A DNA stretch of 64,000 bases from Mycocentrospora acerina. Taxonomy: Eukaryota > Ascomycota > Dothideomycetes > Pleosporales. Shown in pieces: positions 22,111 to 33,673 of this stretch. The stretch lies in assembly GCA_022701365.1 (NCBI GenBank), contig JAKUHH010000090.1:749024-813023 (forward strand), in the 5' to 3' direction. The translations under genes were made by a program, and so were the position numbers. A model generated the notes under the pieces. It was not told the DNA's origin. It saw only the letters and a list, made by a program, of their open reading frames with translations, and did not search any database. Numbering within the stretch: the first letter of the stretch is position 1; every line of letters begins with the position of its first letter.

Positions 22111-23162
22111 CTATCCCATCATTACCACAGCGATGTGTAGCCACCCATCCAGATATGCTGCAACGCGAACCAACTCCTCGACCCCAGCACTCAACGGCAA
22201 CACAGCGCCGTGCAACACTGCCTGCGCAAGCAGAGCACTACGTCGGCTCGGGAAAAGCGACGGGAGGATCTGGTTCAAAGCAGTACCAATAGTCTGCGGT
22301 TGGCCTGTGCGTGGATGTTAATATATATTACCAGTAAAATCACACAGAGAGAGGGTGTGTGTGTATATATATACATATATAGATAGCAACTTACGAGACC
22401 CCATCTCTGCCCTCACTAAGCCCTGCACTACCCTAAGACTCCCCGGGCTCTGCTCGCTCTCACTTGCTGCATGCGGAAGATACAATCGGACTGGTATGTG
22501 CCGTAGGGCAGCACCTTGCGGATTCAAAAGTTTCTGGTTGATTGGGTTGAACACTTCAAAGTCATGCAATCTGACACCGTCCCAAAGCTGTGTGGAGTCC
22601 TCTTTGCTGAGAAACATGACCGTCTTCCCCGTCCCGGTGCGCAGGTAGTCGGCTTCCTTGACACTGTGGATGAAGAGGTCGTGCATGTGCTTGTCCTGTT
22701 CGTCGAGTTTGACGAGCTGGTCAGTTGGGTAAGCGGAGAAGCGGAGTGTGAGGCGCCATGGGAGGGGAGGATTGTCTGCGTGATTGGAGCCAGACAGGGG
22801 ATAGGCTGGCTCTGCGCCCGAGTACAGGTCGTAGAGCAGGCCGAGAGGGAAGTGCCATTTCAGCGCAACATCCTCATACGACAGCCAGGCGTCCGAGGGG
22901 GAGACATCGGGGTAGATGAGAGAGGGCGTGAAGAAGGTGTGCAGTTTGTGGATCAGCAGGCCGAGATAGGAAATCCTTGGGAACTGAATCTACCGACTGT
23001 CAACACGCAAAAGTGCAAGGCGTGGGCTGCCGCGAGGCGTACCAAATAGGGATCCGACGCATCGTATGTGCGGCAGTCTCCTTTGTGCAGGCGAATCTCC
23101 AGCGGTATGCTCCCGTCCCAAACGCGCCGTCGCAGCTTGCTGGTGACGTCGCGCGAAGACAT
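22111..23162 (-). CDS. ATG5: ATG5, autophagy protein conjugated to ATG12
   Basis: Core of the ATG12-ATG5-ATG16 complex that stimulates ATG8 lipidation on the phagophore. 302 aa in three exons: 23162-23043, 22989-22395 and 22304-22111. The N-terminal helix and UblA begin SKLRRRVWDGSIPLEIRL and continue across intron 1 to FPRISYLGLLI. ALKWHFPLGLLYDLYSG is conserved. The ATG12 acceptor lysine is expected at about Lys151 in LFIHSVKEADYLRTG. STQLWDGV and the UblB end LPSLFPSR...GWLHIAV complete the family pattern. Intron 2 (90 nt) contains a (GT)n(TA)n microsatellite. Only 168 bp separates its start from the divergent gene at 23331. Confidence 0.93.
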
Positions 23163-23330
23163 TGGATGCAGGTGGACGCACCAAGTGCCGGTCGATGGAA
23201 GGATGGCGGGGCGCGGGGAAGCCCAAGCGCGGCAGAGCAGCCGGAGCTCGTGCGCCGCGTCTCTCCCAATCACCACGCAGCAATATGGGGTGACGCTCGT
23301 CGTCTCGCGTCCCCGACGCGTAAGAGCAAC

Positions 23331-24097
23331 ATGGCGACCCTACGTCCTCGGATGAACCGCAAGCGTTCGCGTCTTGGCCCCGAGTCGGACGACGACGATG
23401 CCCAGCAGCGACGCGAGCCGTCGCCGGCGCCCTCGGCGCTGAGTGACACGCTGAAGAGAAGCAAGACCGAGTGCGAGCTGGACGGGCTGCATGTCGTCGG
23501 GCCAGAGAAGGCGTGGCGTGTTGATGTGGATGCCATTCTGGCCAGCGAGCGGCTTGCGGGCGCGCCAGGCAGCACGCTGGGGGCGCACGACAACTGGGCG
23601 CGGCACAGCAGAGACGAGTCGATCATGGTGCTGTGTGTGCAGGGGAACATGCAGCTACACTATGATCTGTTGTGGCAAGTCACCCCAGCCTCCATGTGCA
23701 TGTGGGGACTCTCACTGATCCATCCGCCAGCGATGCGCTACCGTCTCTCTACGCCGCCTCGCCCTCGCTGCAGGCGCTTGTTCTCTGCCACAATCCCGCT
23801 ACACACAGGCCGTCCACGACCGCCCCGTTCTCGCTTCCCCTGATACAGGCGGTTGCGCCTTCACAGAACCACTTTGTACGCTTGGGGCTGTTGCACCCCC
23901 TCGGCGGCGGCAAGTTTCCCTTGGACGCACTTGTGGTGCTGGATTGGAAGGGTAGGCGCAGGCTGGTGTTGCCCTTTGGCTGGGGGGCTGGAAAACATGC
24001 AGGGACGCCTGCTGGACGGAGCATACAAACACGTCTGATGAGTCTGTTGACACAGTGTGTCGAGGCTTTGGAGCAGGAGAGGTTAGTTGAAGAATAG
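23331..24097 (+). CDS. Conserved fungal protein of unknown function, basic/nuclear-type N-terminus
   Basis: Not recognised. Model: exons 23331-23674 and 23731-24097, 236 aa. The N-terminus is basic and acidic-patchy (RPRMNRKRSRLGPESDDDD), like a nuclear localisation region. A globular part follows (HVVGPEKAWRVDVDAILAS; HFVRLGLLHPLGGGKFPLD; RLVLPFGWGAGKHAG). The two halves join in frame only if a 56 nt intron with a GC donor (gcaagt...cgccag) is removed; no GT donor of the right phase is present. The last two codons and stop form part of the first unit of a downstream 24-bp tandem array. Confidence 0.65.
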
Positions 24098-24260
24098 TGG
24101 CTGGCGTTGATTCGAGAATAGTGACTGATGTTGATTCGAGAATAGTGACTGATGTTGATTCGAGAATAGTGACTGATGTTGACTCAAGAACAGTGACTGA
24201 CGTTGATTCAAGAATAGCATTTGATGTTGATTCAAGACTAATGTCCGAGGTTGATGTAAG
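24090..24260. repeat. 24-bp minisatellite, about seven units
   Basis: Units of the form GAATAGTGACTGATGTTGAT plus four bases repeat from within the stop codon of the preceding gene to about 24260, near-perfect at first and increasingly diverged downstream. A 24 nt unit keeps all frames open, which creates long spurious ORFs on both strands. Confidence 0.9.
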
Positions 24261-24523
24261 CATAATGTCCAGGGCTGATCCAAGAAAACGTCCAAAAGCA
24301 GGCAAACTGCAACAAGTAGCCAACAGTCTGGCATACCATGACGTAAACTACACGAGTGCCACCTCGAGTGCGAGATCATGTGGAGCAGGAGCTGATGCAT
24401 TCGCGAGAAAAAGCAACACCGAGCACGTCTTACTGGCAACGACATCAAGTTAGGCGAGAAGCTGAACGTCAAGCAGCACCCACAATGAATCGAGTCAATT
24501 GCAGTAGGCTTTACACCGGCTGC

Positions 24524-24592
24524 ACCAGAAAATACACCTCACGCAGACTGCACCAGAAGATACACCTCACACAGACTGCACCAGACAAGCAC
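24524..24592. repeat. 30-bp tandem repeat, about 2.3 units
   Basis: CTGCACCAGAAAATACACCT-type unit occurs twice with a third partial copy. Otherwise 24261-24729 holds no supported gene. Confidence 0.8.
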
Positions 24593-24729
24593 AAGGGTCA
24601 AAGCAGTGTTGCCATTCCACACCCATCACAATGTAGAGTCATAACCTATCGTAGCCAGTGGATCTCTTGTCCACCTGATCTCTCGTCACAAATGCGTGAT
24701 ACTGCACATTTCCTCTAACCAAGCCTGGT

Positions 24730-25247
24730 CTACTTGTCCTTGATGGGAACGTCCTTTCCAGTCGCCGACTTGTACTGTCCTCGGATAAAGTCGCTAATCT
24801 GCTCGTCCTTGGCCTGCTCGACGGCCGACTGTGACACGTTAGCACATGTACCACCATGAAGCAACAAACAATGACGACATACCTCGTTGTCCTGAGGGCC
24901 CTGACCAAGGAACTTTTCCTGTACAAAGTCGACACCTGCGTCTTATTAGTATCGTGTAATCGGCATTGCTATCGCCAAGACTTGCCCTTGTCAAGGTAGT
25001 CCTCATTCTTCTCGCTCTCACGACCTCCACCAGCAGCACTGTTGAGCTTGTCGCCAATTCCGCCTAGGAAGCCTCCTCCTCCTCCACTCGACTGCGGCTG
25101 CTGGCCAGTGGAAGATCCGCCCAGCAAGCTTCCCAGTCCTCCGCCCGACGACTGTTGGCCAGTCGAGGATGGGATTTGGTCTTGGCCCTGACCCTGGCTG
25201 TGCTGATTCTGGCTATTGCCGCCGGCGAGCTTGTTGACAAAGTCCAT
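24730..25247 (-). CDS. Small Gly/Gln-rich conserved fungal protein
   Basis: 137 aa in three exons: 25247-24986, 24935-24883 and 24828-24730. Residues 1-12 are MDFVNKLAGGNS. A Gln/Ser/Gly-rich low-complexity middle with GGGLGSLLGG and GGGFLGGIGDKL follows. The charged C-terminal half reads EDYLDKGVDFVQEKFLGQG, then EQAKDEQISDFIRGQYKSAT and ends in PIKDK. This family is common in filamentous fungi and often described as stress-related, but biochemical function is unknown. The first intron (24936-24985) begins GCAAGT, a GC-AG type; removing it joins DKG to VDFVQ exactly as in the family. The second is GT-AG. A TATA-like TATATAA (minus strand) sits near 25350-25358. Confidence 0.82.
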
Positions 25248-25736
25248 GATGAAGTTATGTGTGAGAGGCTGTGTATGTGAAGGGGGGTATTTGTTTCAAG
25301 TGGGTGGGTGAGTGAGTAGGATGGTCAGTGGGCAGCAGAGGGGCAGCCCTTTATATAGGGGGTCGAGCTCAAGCTGGCAAGGCTGCGCAAACAGGCTCAG
25401 AAGCATCATCTAGGTGTCTTGCCGTGCAGGAGCTTGATTACCCCACCGCGCCACGGGCGATTGTGCCTGACGTGGGATGACCATGCTTCCAACGCCGCTA
25501 CGTCATCCGACCAAGCTCCCCACCCCGCCATGGCAGACAGGGGATCCCTGGGCTGTCGAGGATGCGCGCATCAAACCCGTGCTGCCACACGCCACATGCC
25601 GCTCTGCAGAAGCGGTTGAGCTATATTTTTTCTCTCTTCCACCGAGAGCCCGGCAGTTGCGTCGTGCTTGTCCTGGTTGCGTCCTGTTTGTGGTTTGTCC
25701 CGCCTGCCTGCAGTCCCTGCCGTCTCTGCTGCCGCC
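25248..25736. promoter_or_regulatory. Divergent promoter region (Gly-rich gene / ZNG1)
   Basis: A 489 bp spacer with a TATATAA box at 25350-25358 on the minus strand, about 100 bp from the Gly-rich gene's start. Pyrimidine/CT-rich sequence precedes the ZNG1 start. Confidence 0.45.
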
Positions 25737-26874
25737 ATGATTCCCATCACCATCATCACCGGATTCCTGGGCTCTGGCAAAACAAGTACGCCGCCATTCC
25801 GAGTCTCGGAACGGACCCCACTAACACCACGCAGCACTCATTCTCAACCTCATCCCTCAGCTCCCCAAGTCGTACAAACTCGCGCTCCTCAAAAACGAAT
25901 ATGGCGACGTAGCAATCGACTCGCAGCTTGCATCTTCAAAAGCAATCTCCGGCGTCCAGGAGCTCCTCAACGGCTGCATATGCTGCAACCTCGTCGGCCA
26001 GCTGTCCGACGCTCTCGAAACCCTTTCCAATGACATCCAACCAGATCGCATCGTTGTCGAAACCTCCGGGTCCGCCTTCCCTGCCACACTTGCCATGGAG
26101 GTCAACCGCCTGAGTCGCGAGACTGGCAAATACGTGCTCGACGGAGTCATGAGCTGCATCGACGTCGAGAATTGGAAGGGCTACGAGGATACGAGCTACA
26201 CCGCGAAGCTGCAAGCCCGCTACACAGACCTCATTGTGCTGAACAAATGGGAGCTCGTCAACGAGCGACGATTAGAAGACGTCGAAGACGCCATTCTCGA
26301 TTTGGACGTGCAGCCGCAGATCCCCAGGACAAAGAGCAGCAAAGGCTGGGTAGACAAGGACATTGTGTTTGGCCTGGATGCGAAACTCGCCAAAACTGTA
26401 GAGGAGCAACAAAAGGACAAACCCACCCATGCGCACACGCACACGCACGACCACCAACACTCAAGCGAAGTCGAGGTCCTGAGCGTCTCCTTGACGGGCA
26501 AAGACGTCAACAATGGAGTCGACACACAAAAACTGACCGCCTTTCTCCTGGATCCGACAAAAGACGAAGTCTACAGAATAAAAGGCGTTTTGTATGCAAC
26601 CAGTCCTCCACAATCCTCGGATACCACACCAGCGTCTGGTGAAGAAGATCTTCCAAGCGGGCGGGCAAAATATATCCTCAATTGGGCGTTTGGGCGGTGG
26701 ACGTTCACCAGGGTCGCTATGCCAACTGATGGCGAGAAAGAGCCTGAGCTAAGATTGACGGTCATTACGGCAAAGTTTGAGTCGAACAAGTGGAAAAAAG
26801 AGATTGAAGGTAACGGATTGATTGCGCTCGAGGGCGCTGCGGAAGGGAGCTTGACAGTGGAGAGGCTAACGTGA
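25737..26874 (+). CDS. ZNG1: CobW/COG0523-family zinc-chaperone GTPase
   Basis: Cytosolic G3E P-loop GTPase of the family that hands zinc to methionine aminopeptidase in eukaryotes. 362 aa in two exons, 25737-25785 and 25835-26874; the 49 nt intron splits the Walker A motif GFLGSGKTTL. The metal-binding CxCC motif is present as GCICCNL, with ETSGSAFP and the guanine-specificity NKWE-type motif (VLNKWELV). A His-rich segment (HAHTHTHDHQH, about residue 230) precedes the C-terminal CobW domain with WAFGRWTFTR. The exon 1 start MIPITIITGF is the only plausible Met before the P-loop. Confidence 0.88.
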
Positions 26875-27166
26875 TGTCGTCTTTGGTCACTCTTCCGCAT
26901 TTGGGATTTGCAGCATTCATCATCTTGAAGAAATGCTGGGCTGGCAGCCCGTTGGCTTTCCCAATGGGCTTGGAAACGTATTCTTATTTATAGACAATAG
27001 AACCCCGACTTGTAAGTATATAATATTCGTTCTAGCTGGCCTCGAGTTGCTGCAGAAATTCTGCCCCGGGCACATTTCCAGACACTGGTATATGGTAGAC
27101 GTAAATCACCCTGTCAATCTTACACTTGCTCGCTAAGAACGTACAATAAGATATGCATCCATCTTC
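26875..27166. other. Convergent 3' space
   Basis: 3' flanks of ZNG1 (+) and MSH3 (-). No feature recognised. Confidence 0.5.
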
Positions 27167-30100
27167 TTACAATTGCTCGATCCCCTCAACCAGCCTATCC
27201 AGGCTCTCTTCCCTGCCGTCTGTCAACAAATTTTTCACCAAGCCTGACCTATGCCAAAGTTAGTATCTCCTTAACAATTCAATCCTTGGAAGAACTCACA
27301 GATTCCCCACCCTATAAGCCCCCATACTCCCTTCTAGCTCCTCGCTCTTCACCTCGGCAACACCAATGATCTTCTCAGGCACTCTCGCCAGCCGTGCCAC
27401 ATTCAGCCCGTACGACCGCAAGCTCGTTCCCTCGGCCACCTCATACAAAAATACCACCTCTTTCCCGCCATCTCTCTCCTCAAACGCCATGTGCACATTC
27501 CTCAGCTCGCTGTTGTGAAAGCGGCCCCGAAGTTTGGACAGATGCTGGTAATGCGTGATGAACAAGGTCAAGCTCTGCAACTCACGAATTACGTAGTCCA
27601 GCACTGCTTCGGCAATTGCCACACCATCAAACGTGCTTGTCCCACGACCCAGTTCATCGAGGATGATGAGGGAACGCGGTGTCGCAGACTTGAGGATGTC
27701 GCTGGTTTCGGACAGTTCGACCATGAACGTACTCTCGCCTTTTAGCATGTTGTCAAACGCGCCCATGCGCGTGAAGACGGCGTCGAGCATGCCAAGTCGT
27801 GCAGAGATGGCGGGGACGTAAGAGCCGATCTGGCCCATGATTGCAATCAGGGCGACGGAGCGCACGTACGAAGACTTTCCACCCATGTTTGGTCCTGTGA
27901 TCAGGAGGGCGCGGGTTGAATCGTGAGAGAGGGTCACATCGTTGGGAACGTAGCTGTCGAGGAGGAGTTGCTCAACCATGGGATGCCGACCGCCATTTAT
28001 ATTAATTCCAATTTCGTCCGTGAAGGTCGGCTTCACGTAGCCAGGCTGGTTCGCGAGCGTGGCGAGAGAGAGCAGGGCATCGAGTGTGGCAAGGGCGTGG
28101 ACGCAGTCGCGGAGCTCTTGATATTTGGCTGCAATGTCGTCGAGCAAGCGCATAAATGCTGCGTCGCAAGCTGCCGCAAGACTTTCCTTATGTTGATCTC
28201 GTTCTTGCAGCATCCGTTTTACTTCTGGCGTATGGAAACGAAGGATTGCTTTAGTGGCGGAGATTTGCTGCCACGAAGCAGGGACTTTTTTCTCTTCAGG
28301 CGACTTTTTCTTGACTTCAATGAGGTACTCAATGCCAGCAACCGTTACATAGTCTACGTTGGTCTTTCCAAGTTTCGAGGCGGCGTCTTTTTTATGAGCA
28401 TTGAGATCATCTTCCACAGACGCGATACGAAGTTGCAGGTCAGTGATATCTTCTGCTTCATGCTCTTCTCGGAAAAAGCCATACTTGTCATCGTCTTTTG
28501 CGGCCTTGGCATTGATCTTCTCGAGGAAGCTGTTGAGACTCTCGTTGACATTTGGTAAATTGGAAATGGCTTCACCAAGCAATTTCGAAGAAAAGCCACT
28601 TTTTTCAGGGGTTTCTGCTATCAAGTACTGGCCTGAGATGTCCTGGAGTGTCTGTAGAGCAGCTAAGAGTTCCGGCCGCGAGCACTTTTTGTAGTATATC
28701 CGGATCAAAACTTTTTCCAGGTCGGTCCTGATCTTACCAAGCATAAACTTGAGTTTGTCTACGGGTATAGTATTTTCGCCTTCCTTTAGCTCCTCTACAG
28801 CAGCTATGCGCTCCTCTAACCTTTCTTTGTCAATGAGAGGCCGTCCAACCCATTTTCTTAACAACCGTTGCCCGAAGCGCGTCTTGGTTCTATCCATAGT
28901 CCAGAATAAGCTGCCTTTTGATGAATAGTCCGTCTGGTTTTGGTAAATCTCAAGGCTTGATAGGGTGTTGCCATTGAGAAGCATGTACGACCTAGCACTA
29001 AACGGTTGAAAGTACTTGGTTAAATCAAAGACGTGCTCGAGTCCGTAGTCACTCAGGTACGTGATCATAGCTGACAAGCAGATTGTGACGTGCTCTGAGA
29101 GCTGATGGACCTTGTCCAGAATAGCTCCTTGGTTCTCAAACACCCCTTCTTGGCCAGACTTCATCTTGCCAGCATAGAAGTTTGAAATGTGGCTGTAAGC
29201 CTCTGCAGCCATAGTCTTGGGTTTTTCCACTCTTTCGACGCGCGATTTATCACCAAAGACATTTGTTTTGCTCGCCGACAGGTGTTGTATCAGCTTGTCT
29301 GTAGCCTTCGATAGGTTACCGACAATCAAAAACTCAGCCGGAGCGATGTGAAGCAGACGTGTTTCGATTTCGCTCCGCATGAAGCCATCCTCGAAATCGT
29401 CGTAAATGATGTCTCCAGTTGCTGGCTGTACTGCGACGAGACCGACTTGCACTTTTTCGTCTGTACCCCAGCCTTTTGCATTTGTTTCGGTGATGCAGAG
29501 CAGGTAGCCTGTGAATTGAGCACCCGGACCGCTCGATGTCTCGAGGCCTTCGATATCATCGACATATGTGCCCTTGGTGTAGAGATTTGTAAGTTTGCGT
29601 ACAAAGGGTGCATTTCGGTTGTCCCCGACGGCTTTCAGTGCGGCCGTCTCGACTTGACGTACAACGCCAACTTTGTGGTTTGCCTGGACGAGTCGTTTGA
29701 CGTGGACTTGAAGTCGATGCACAGGGAAGCTGGCAGAGGCAAACTTGTCAAGGTGGGCTTCTGACACATGTTCATCGTACCTAAACTTGCCCGGTATGCA
29801 AACGATTCCAAGTTCTTTTGAAGCGATGCGCGCATCCTCGCCAAAGAATTTGAATTTGTAGCCGACCTCCATGACTATGACGGCATCGAGATGTTTGCGC
29901 TTGATTTCTAGATACTGCTTATCCATGGGCGTCAGCTTGGAACCCCCCTTTCTCGTCGCAGCCCCTTTCTTGCCCTTTGTGGGCTTTGGGGCCTCTTCCT
30001 CGTCATCGTCCTCATCGCCCTCTGCAGCATCACCGCCGTCACCTGAGACGAACTTGTTCTTTCTTCGGAGCTCGGCGAAGCTGTCTGGCCGGCCGAGCTT

Positions 30101-30556
30101 CTTGACAAACTTTTCATGCAGCTTCTCCCTATGCTTTTGCGTGGCCACTGTGTTTTCCTCGTCTTCCTCGTCTCTCTCCTCTTCTCCCACATTCTCATTG
30201 TGCACCGCGGGTGAGGACGAGAACATGAATCTGGATGTTCTGTCGGTGGCCTTGAGCGACTTCACAGTGTTGAGCGCTACAGCAGATGTGTTTGCCAGCG
30301 ACGGCCGCGATGCCTCGCTTTCCTCAACCCGCACACGCTTCGGGGGTGATGAGCGACCCGAGTCCTCGTCGTCCTCGTCCTCATCAACAACGCGCTTGCG
30401 GGCCGGCGTGAGTCGCGTTGGAAGAACAAGGTCGCTGTCCTCGCCATCGTCTTGGTGCGTGTCCTTTGGAGGTGCAAGTGCGGCGGGCTTGGGCGTGAAG
30501 AAGCTGGAGATTGTGGGCTGCTTTGGTTTGTGGGACTGGCTGCTTTTGGGAGCCAT
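27167..30556 (-). CDS. MSH3: DNA mismatch repair protein MSH3
   Basis: MutS-beta subunit (with MSH2) that recognises insertion/deletion loops in the nucleus. Exons are 30556-27300 and 27248-27167; total about 1112 aa. The N-terminal PCNA-binding box is QPTISSFF (residues about 13-20), followed by a charged disordered region. MutS domain I starts at KLTPMDKQYLEIKRKH with EVGYKFKFFGEDA. The ATPase domain has Walker A GPNMGGKSSY, Walker B DELGRGTSTFDG and the THYQHL motif. The open frame stops at 27296, but a 51 nt intron (gtgagt...catag) there adds a final exon, SGLVKNLLTDGREESLDRLV, ending VEGIEQL, the expected C-terminal dimerisation helix. Tandem arrays begin only about 50 bp upstream of the start. 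Confidence 0.94.
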
Positions 30557-30594
30557 TGGGCAGATTGGTCAGATTAGTCGAGGTCGAGGCGGGA

Positions 30595-30996
30595 CGTGGA
30601 TACGAATGTGGATATGGAGGTGGAGGTGGAGTTGGAGGTGCACGTGAACGTGAATGTGAATGTGAATGTGGATGTGAATGTGGACGCGTGCAAAGGAACG
30701 GCAGCTCCCACGCGACGCGCCATCACGCGATCACGTTGCTTGCCGTCCTTGGTCACCCACATCAACCAACTGGCCACGCACGACGGATGCACAGGGAAAT
30801 ATGGACATGGACATGGACAGAGACATGGATAAAGACATGGATAGAGACGTGGATAGAGACGTGGACAGAAACATGGACAGATACAGGAACAGGAACATGG
30901 GCAGGAGCATGGACAGACACAGGAACAGGAACAGCAACAGGAACAGGAACAGCAACAGGAACAGGAACAGCAACAGGAACAGGAACAGCAACAGGC
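30595..30996. repeat. Composite tandem array in the MSH3/GGT divergent promoter
   Basis: Three successive arrays: 6-bp GTGAAT-type units (about 30640-30690); 12-bp GACATGGACAGA-type units (about 30800-30890); and an 18-bp AGGAACAGGAACAGCAAC unit repeated about four times (about 30921-30995). All have unit lengths divisible by three, producing long but spurious frames on both strands. Confidence 0.85.
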
Positions 30997-31655
30997 ACAT
31001 GCCTAGAAACATCCATGTCGACACTCACGTCTCTGCCAGTCGTCGTCACGCTCACACGACATGGCATAGCACACCATAGTCGTACCCTTGCTGCAAGCTG
31101 TACTGCAGGCCGGGATGCCAGGATGTCTGATGCAGCAGCCATGTGCTTCCCAAAGAGCCTCATCTTGGTGCGTCTTGGTGCATCTTGGCCTATCAAACTC
31201 ACCTTGGTCGCTCTCCGTCTGCCCCAGCGCAACCGATCGGCCATGGCCCACGGTTGGTCTCTCCCGTGTTGCGTTGCGTATGACATTCGCTATCTGGCCC
31301 CCGCCTATCTGCGATCAACAAGCGTCCTGCATGTTTATCGTACAACACAGCCTCTGACAAACTTGCACAAAACCTTCACAAGTCCTCTCCAGGCACCGTC
31401 TTTCCAAAATGACGCGATTCAACACTGCATCACGAATCGCTTGCTACCCAATCCAACAACTGCGGGGACTGAGGCAGCTGCCTAAACCGACTAAGCCATT
31501 TTCTACTACCAGGGTCTCGGGTGGACTATTGCTGGTTACATCCGAATAACGGCCCGGATCCCATTGGATTTAAGGTGAACCAAAGTCCGATGATATCGCG
31601 GCTCGTCGACTTTGTTGCTACCTTTCTTCACTTTCTCTGTTGTGAGCAAGCTATC
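30997..31655. other. Intergenic, 5' flank of gamma-glutamyltransferase
   Basis: Non-repetitive remainder of the 1.1 kb divergent spacer. No supported gene. Confidence 0.45.
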
Positions 31656-33467
31656 ATGGCGCGCAGTCTCCGATTCTCCCAGTACTTGACTGGCCTGTTG
31701 ACGCTGCAGACGGCTCTTGGAAACCCAGTCAACTACAATGCCCCATACCCTGCGGCCCCCGTCCTGCGACATGGCGAGCTGGGTGCTGTAGCGTCTGAGA
31801 GTGACGTCTGCAGCCGCATCGGCATTGATTTGCTGAAGAAGGGAGGAAATGCAGCCGATGCCATGGTGGGCACTGTGCTCTGCGTGGGCGTCATTGGCAT
31901 GTATCATTCTGGTATGTTTATAACACAAACAATACGTCATGACGGCTTTTAACACGCTATGATAGGTCTTGGTGGTGGAGGTTTCATGCTTGTGCGAGCA
32001 CCCAATGGAACCTACGAATTCATCGACTTCCGCGAAACGGCACCTGCCGCTGCCTTTGAAGACATGTATAAAAACAACGAAGCTGCCAGTATCTCGGGCG
32101 GCCTTGCTTCGGGCGTCCCAGGCGAAGTTCGTGGTCTCCAGCGCCTTCACGAAAACTATGGCTCTCTTCCCTGGTCCACTGTTGTCCAGCCCGCAGTCAA
32201 AGTAGCTCGCAAAGGCTGGCGTGTCAACGAGGATCTGATCAAGTACATCAATTCTGCCATTGCTTCAGCAAATCAGAACGCAACATCCAACTTCTTCATC
32301 AACGACCCACAGTTTGCGTTCGACTTCGCCCCCAAAGGCCGCCTCGTCAAACTCAACGAGACCATCACACGGAAACGCTACGCAGACACTCTGGAAACCA
32401 TTGCTAATGAAGGCCCTGATGCGTTTTACACAGGCCCCATTGCAAGCGCCACAATTCGTGCTCTGCAAGCTGCCAACGGAACCATGGTCCTTGATGACCT
32501 CAAGAACTACACAGTTGCTATTCGCAAGCCATCGACGATTACATACCGCGATTACAAACTCACCTCCTGCAGTGCCCCCAGCGGCGGTGAAGTGGCCCTC
32601 TCCGTTCTCAAGATCATGGAAGGCTACTCCCGCGTAGGCGACCCCTCTTACGCTAACCTGACCACACACCGGCTCGATGAGAGCATGAAATTTGCCTATG
32701 GCCTGCGCGCAGAACTAGGTGATCCGCTATTCCTTTCCGGTATCGACGAGTACCAAGAGGCCATGATCTCTGCCAAAACCGCCGCAGAGATCCGCTCGAA
32801 AATTAGCGACACTCGAGTCTTCAACGTATCCTACTACACCCCCGCCGGTCTCGAGTCCCTCGAGACCCCCGGAACCTCGCACTTAGTCACCGCCGATCAT
32901 ACCGGCCTTGCCGTCACTCTTACCACTACCGTCAATCTCCTCTTTGGCAGCAAGCTCGTCGTCCCCGAGACCGGCGTGATAATGAACAATGAAATGAACG
33001 ACTTCTCCATCCCCAACACAACAAATGCATTTGGTTATATCCCCAGCGAAGCGAATTTCATTCGCCCGGGCAAACGGCCGCTTTCATCTATCAGTCCTGT
33101 TATTGTCGAGCACCTCAACTCCACCTCTAAACTCAAAACCCCCTTTTATGTGGCCATTGGCGCTGCAGGCGGCTCCCGCATCATCACTGCTACAATCCAA
33201 AATCTCATTCACATCCTCGACGGAAAACTCACCGCGCCAGATGCCCTTGCCCAACCGCGCATACACGATCAACTCACGCCTGCACAGGTGAGCTTCGAGT
33301 ATGCGTTTGACAATAGTACAACGGCGTTTTTGAAGAGTCTGGGTGCAAATGTGACATGGGTTGCGCCAGGGCAGAGTACCGCGCAGGGCCTGAGGTTATT
33401 GAAGAACGGCACGTTTGAGGCAGCTGGAGAACCAAGGCAGAAGAACAGCGGTGGATTTGCAGTCTAG
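31656..33467 (+). CDS. Gamma-glutamyltransferase (glutathione hydrolase)
   Basis: Extracellular or vacuolar Ntn-hydrolase that cleaves the gamma-glutamyl bond of glutathione. 585 aa, exons 31656-31911 and 31966-33467. The signal peptide is MARSLRFSQYLTGLLTLQTALG. The large-subunit start is GELGAVASESDVCSRIGIDLLKKGGNAADA, and LGGGGFMLVRAPNGT spans the 54 nt intron. The autoprocessing/catalytic Thr is expected at about Thr389 in GTSHLVTADHTG, giving large and small subunits of ordinary size, and PLSSISP is the conserved downstream motif. Several N-x-S/T sites are consistent with secretion. Intron phase and domain continuity are good. Confidence 0.93.
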
Positions 33468-33673
33468 CGGTTTTGTTGGATTATTGAGCAGGGAGGATTA
33501 ACGCTAGAGCAGGAAAAACATGGATAGATGGGCGGATCAAGTATATAACGAGTGTATGTATTCATTTCCGGCATGTACGCATAAAGATTTAATGAATTCA
33601 TTCTATACACAAATACCAAACTCACAACTTTCACCATGCAAAAAATTCACATTTATTCTTGCCTTGCAAGCCA

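Noticed and set aside
24097..24453. Long repeat-coded ORFs on both strands
   Set aside because: Created by a 24-bp array, which keeps frames open in either direction; no non-repetitive coding sequence.
24090..24592. CRISPR-like array
   Set aside because: Repeats are contiguous with no unique spacers, in a eukaryotic nuclear genome.
30511..31485. 324-residue plus-strand ORF and matching minus ORF upstream of MSH3
   Set aside because: Generated by 6/12/18-bp arrays and overlapping the MSH3 start; no domain.
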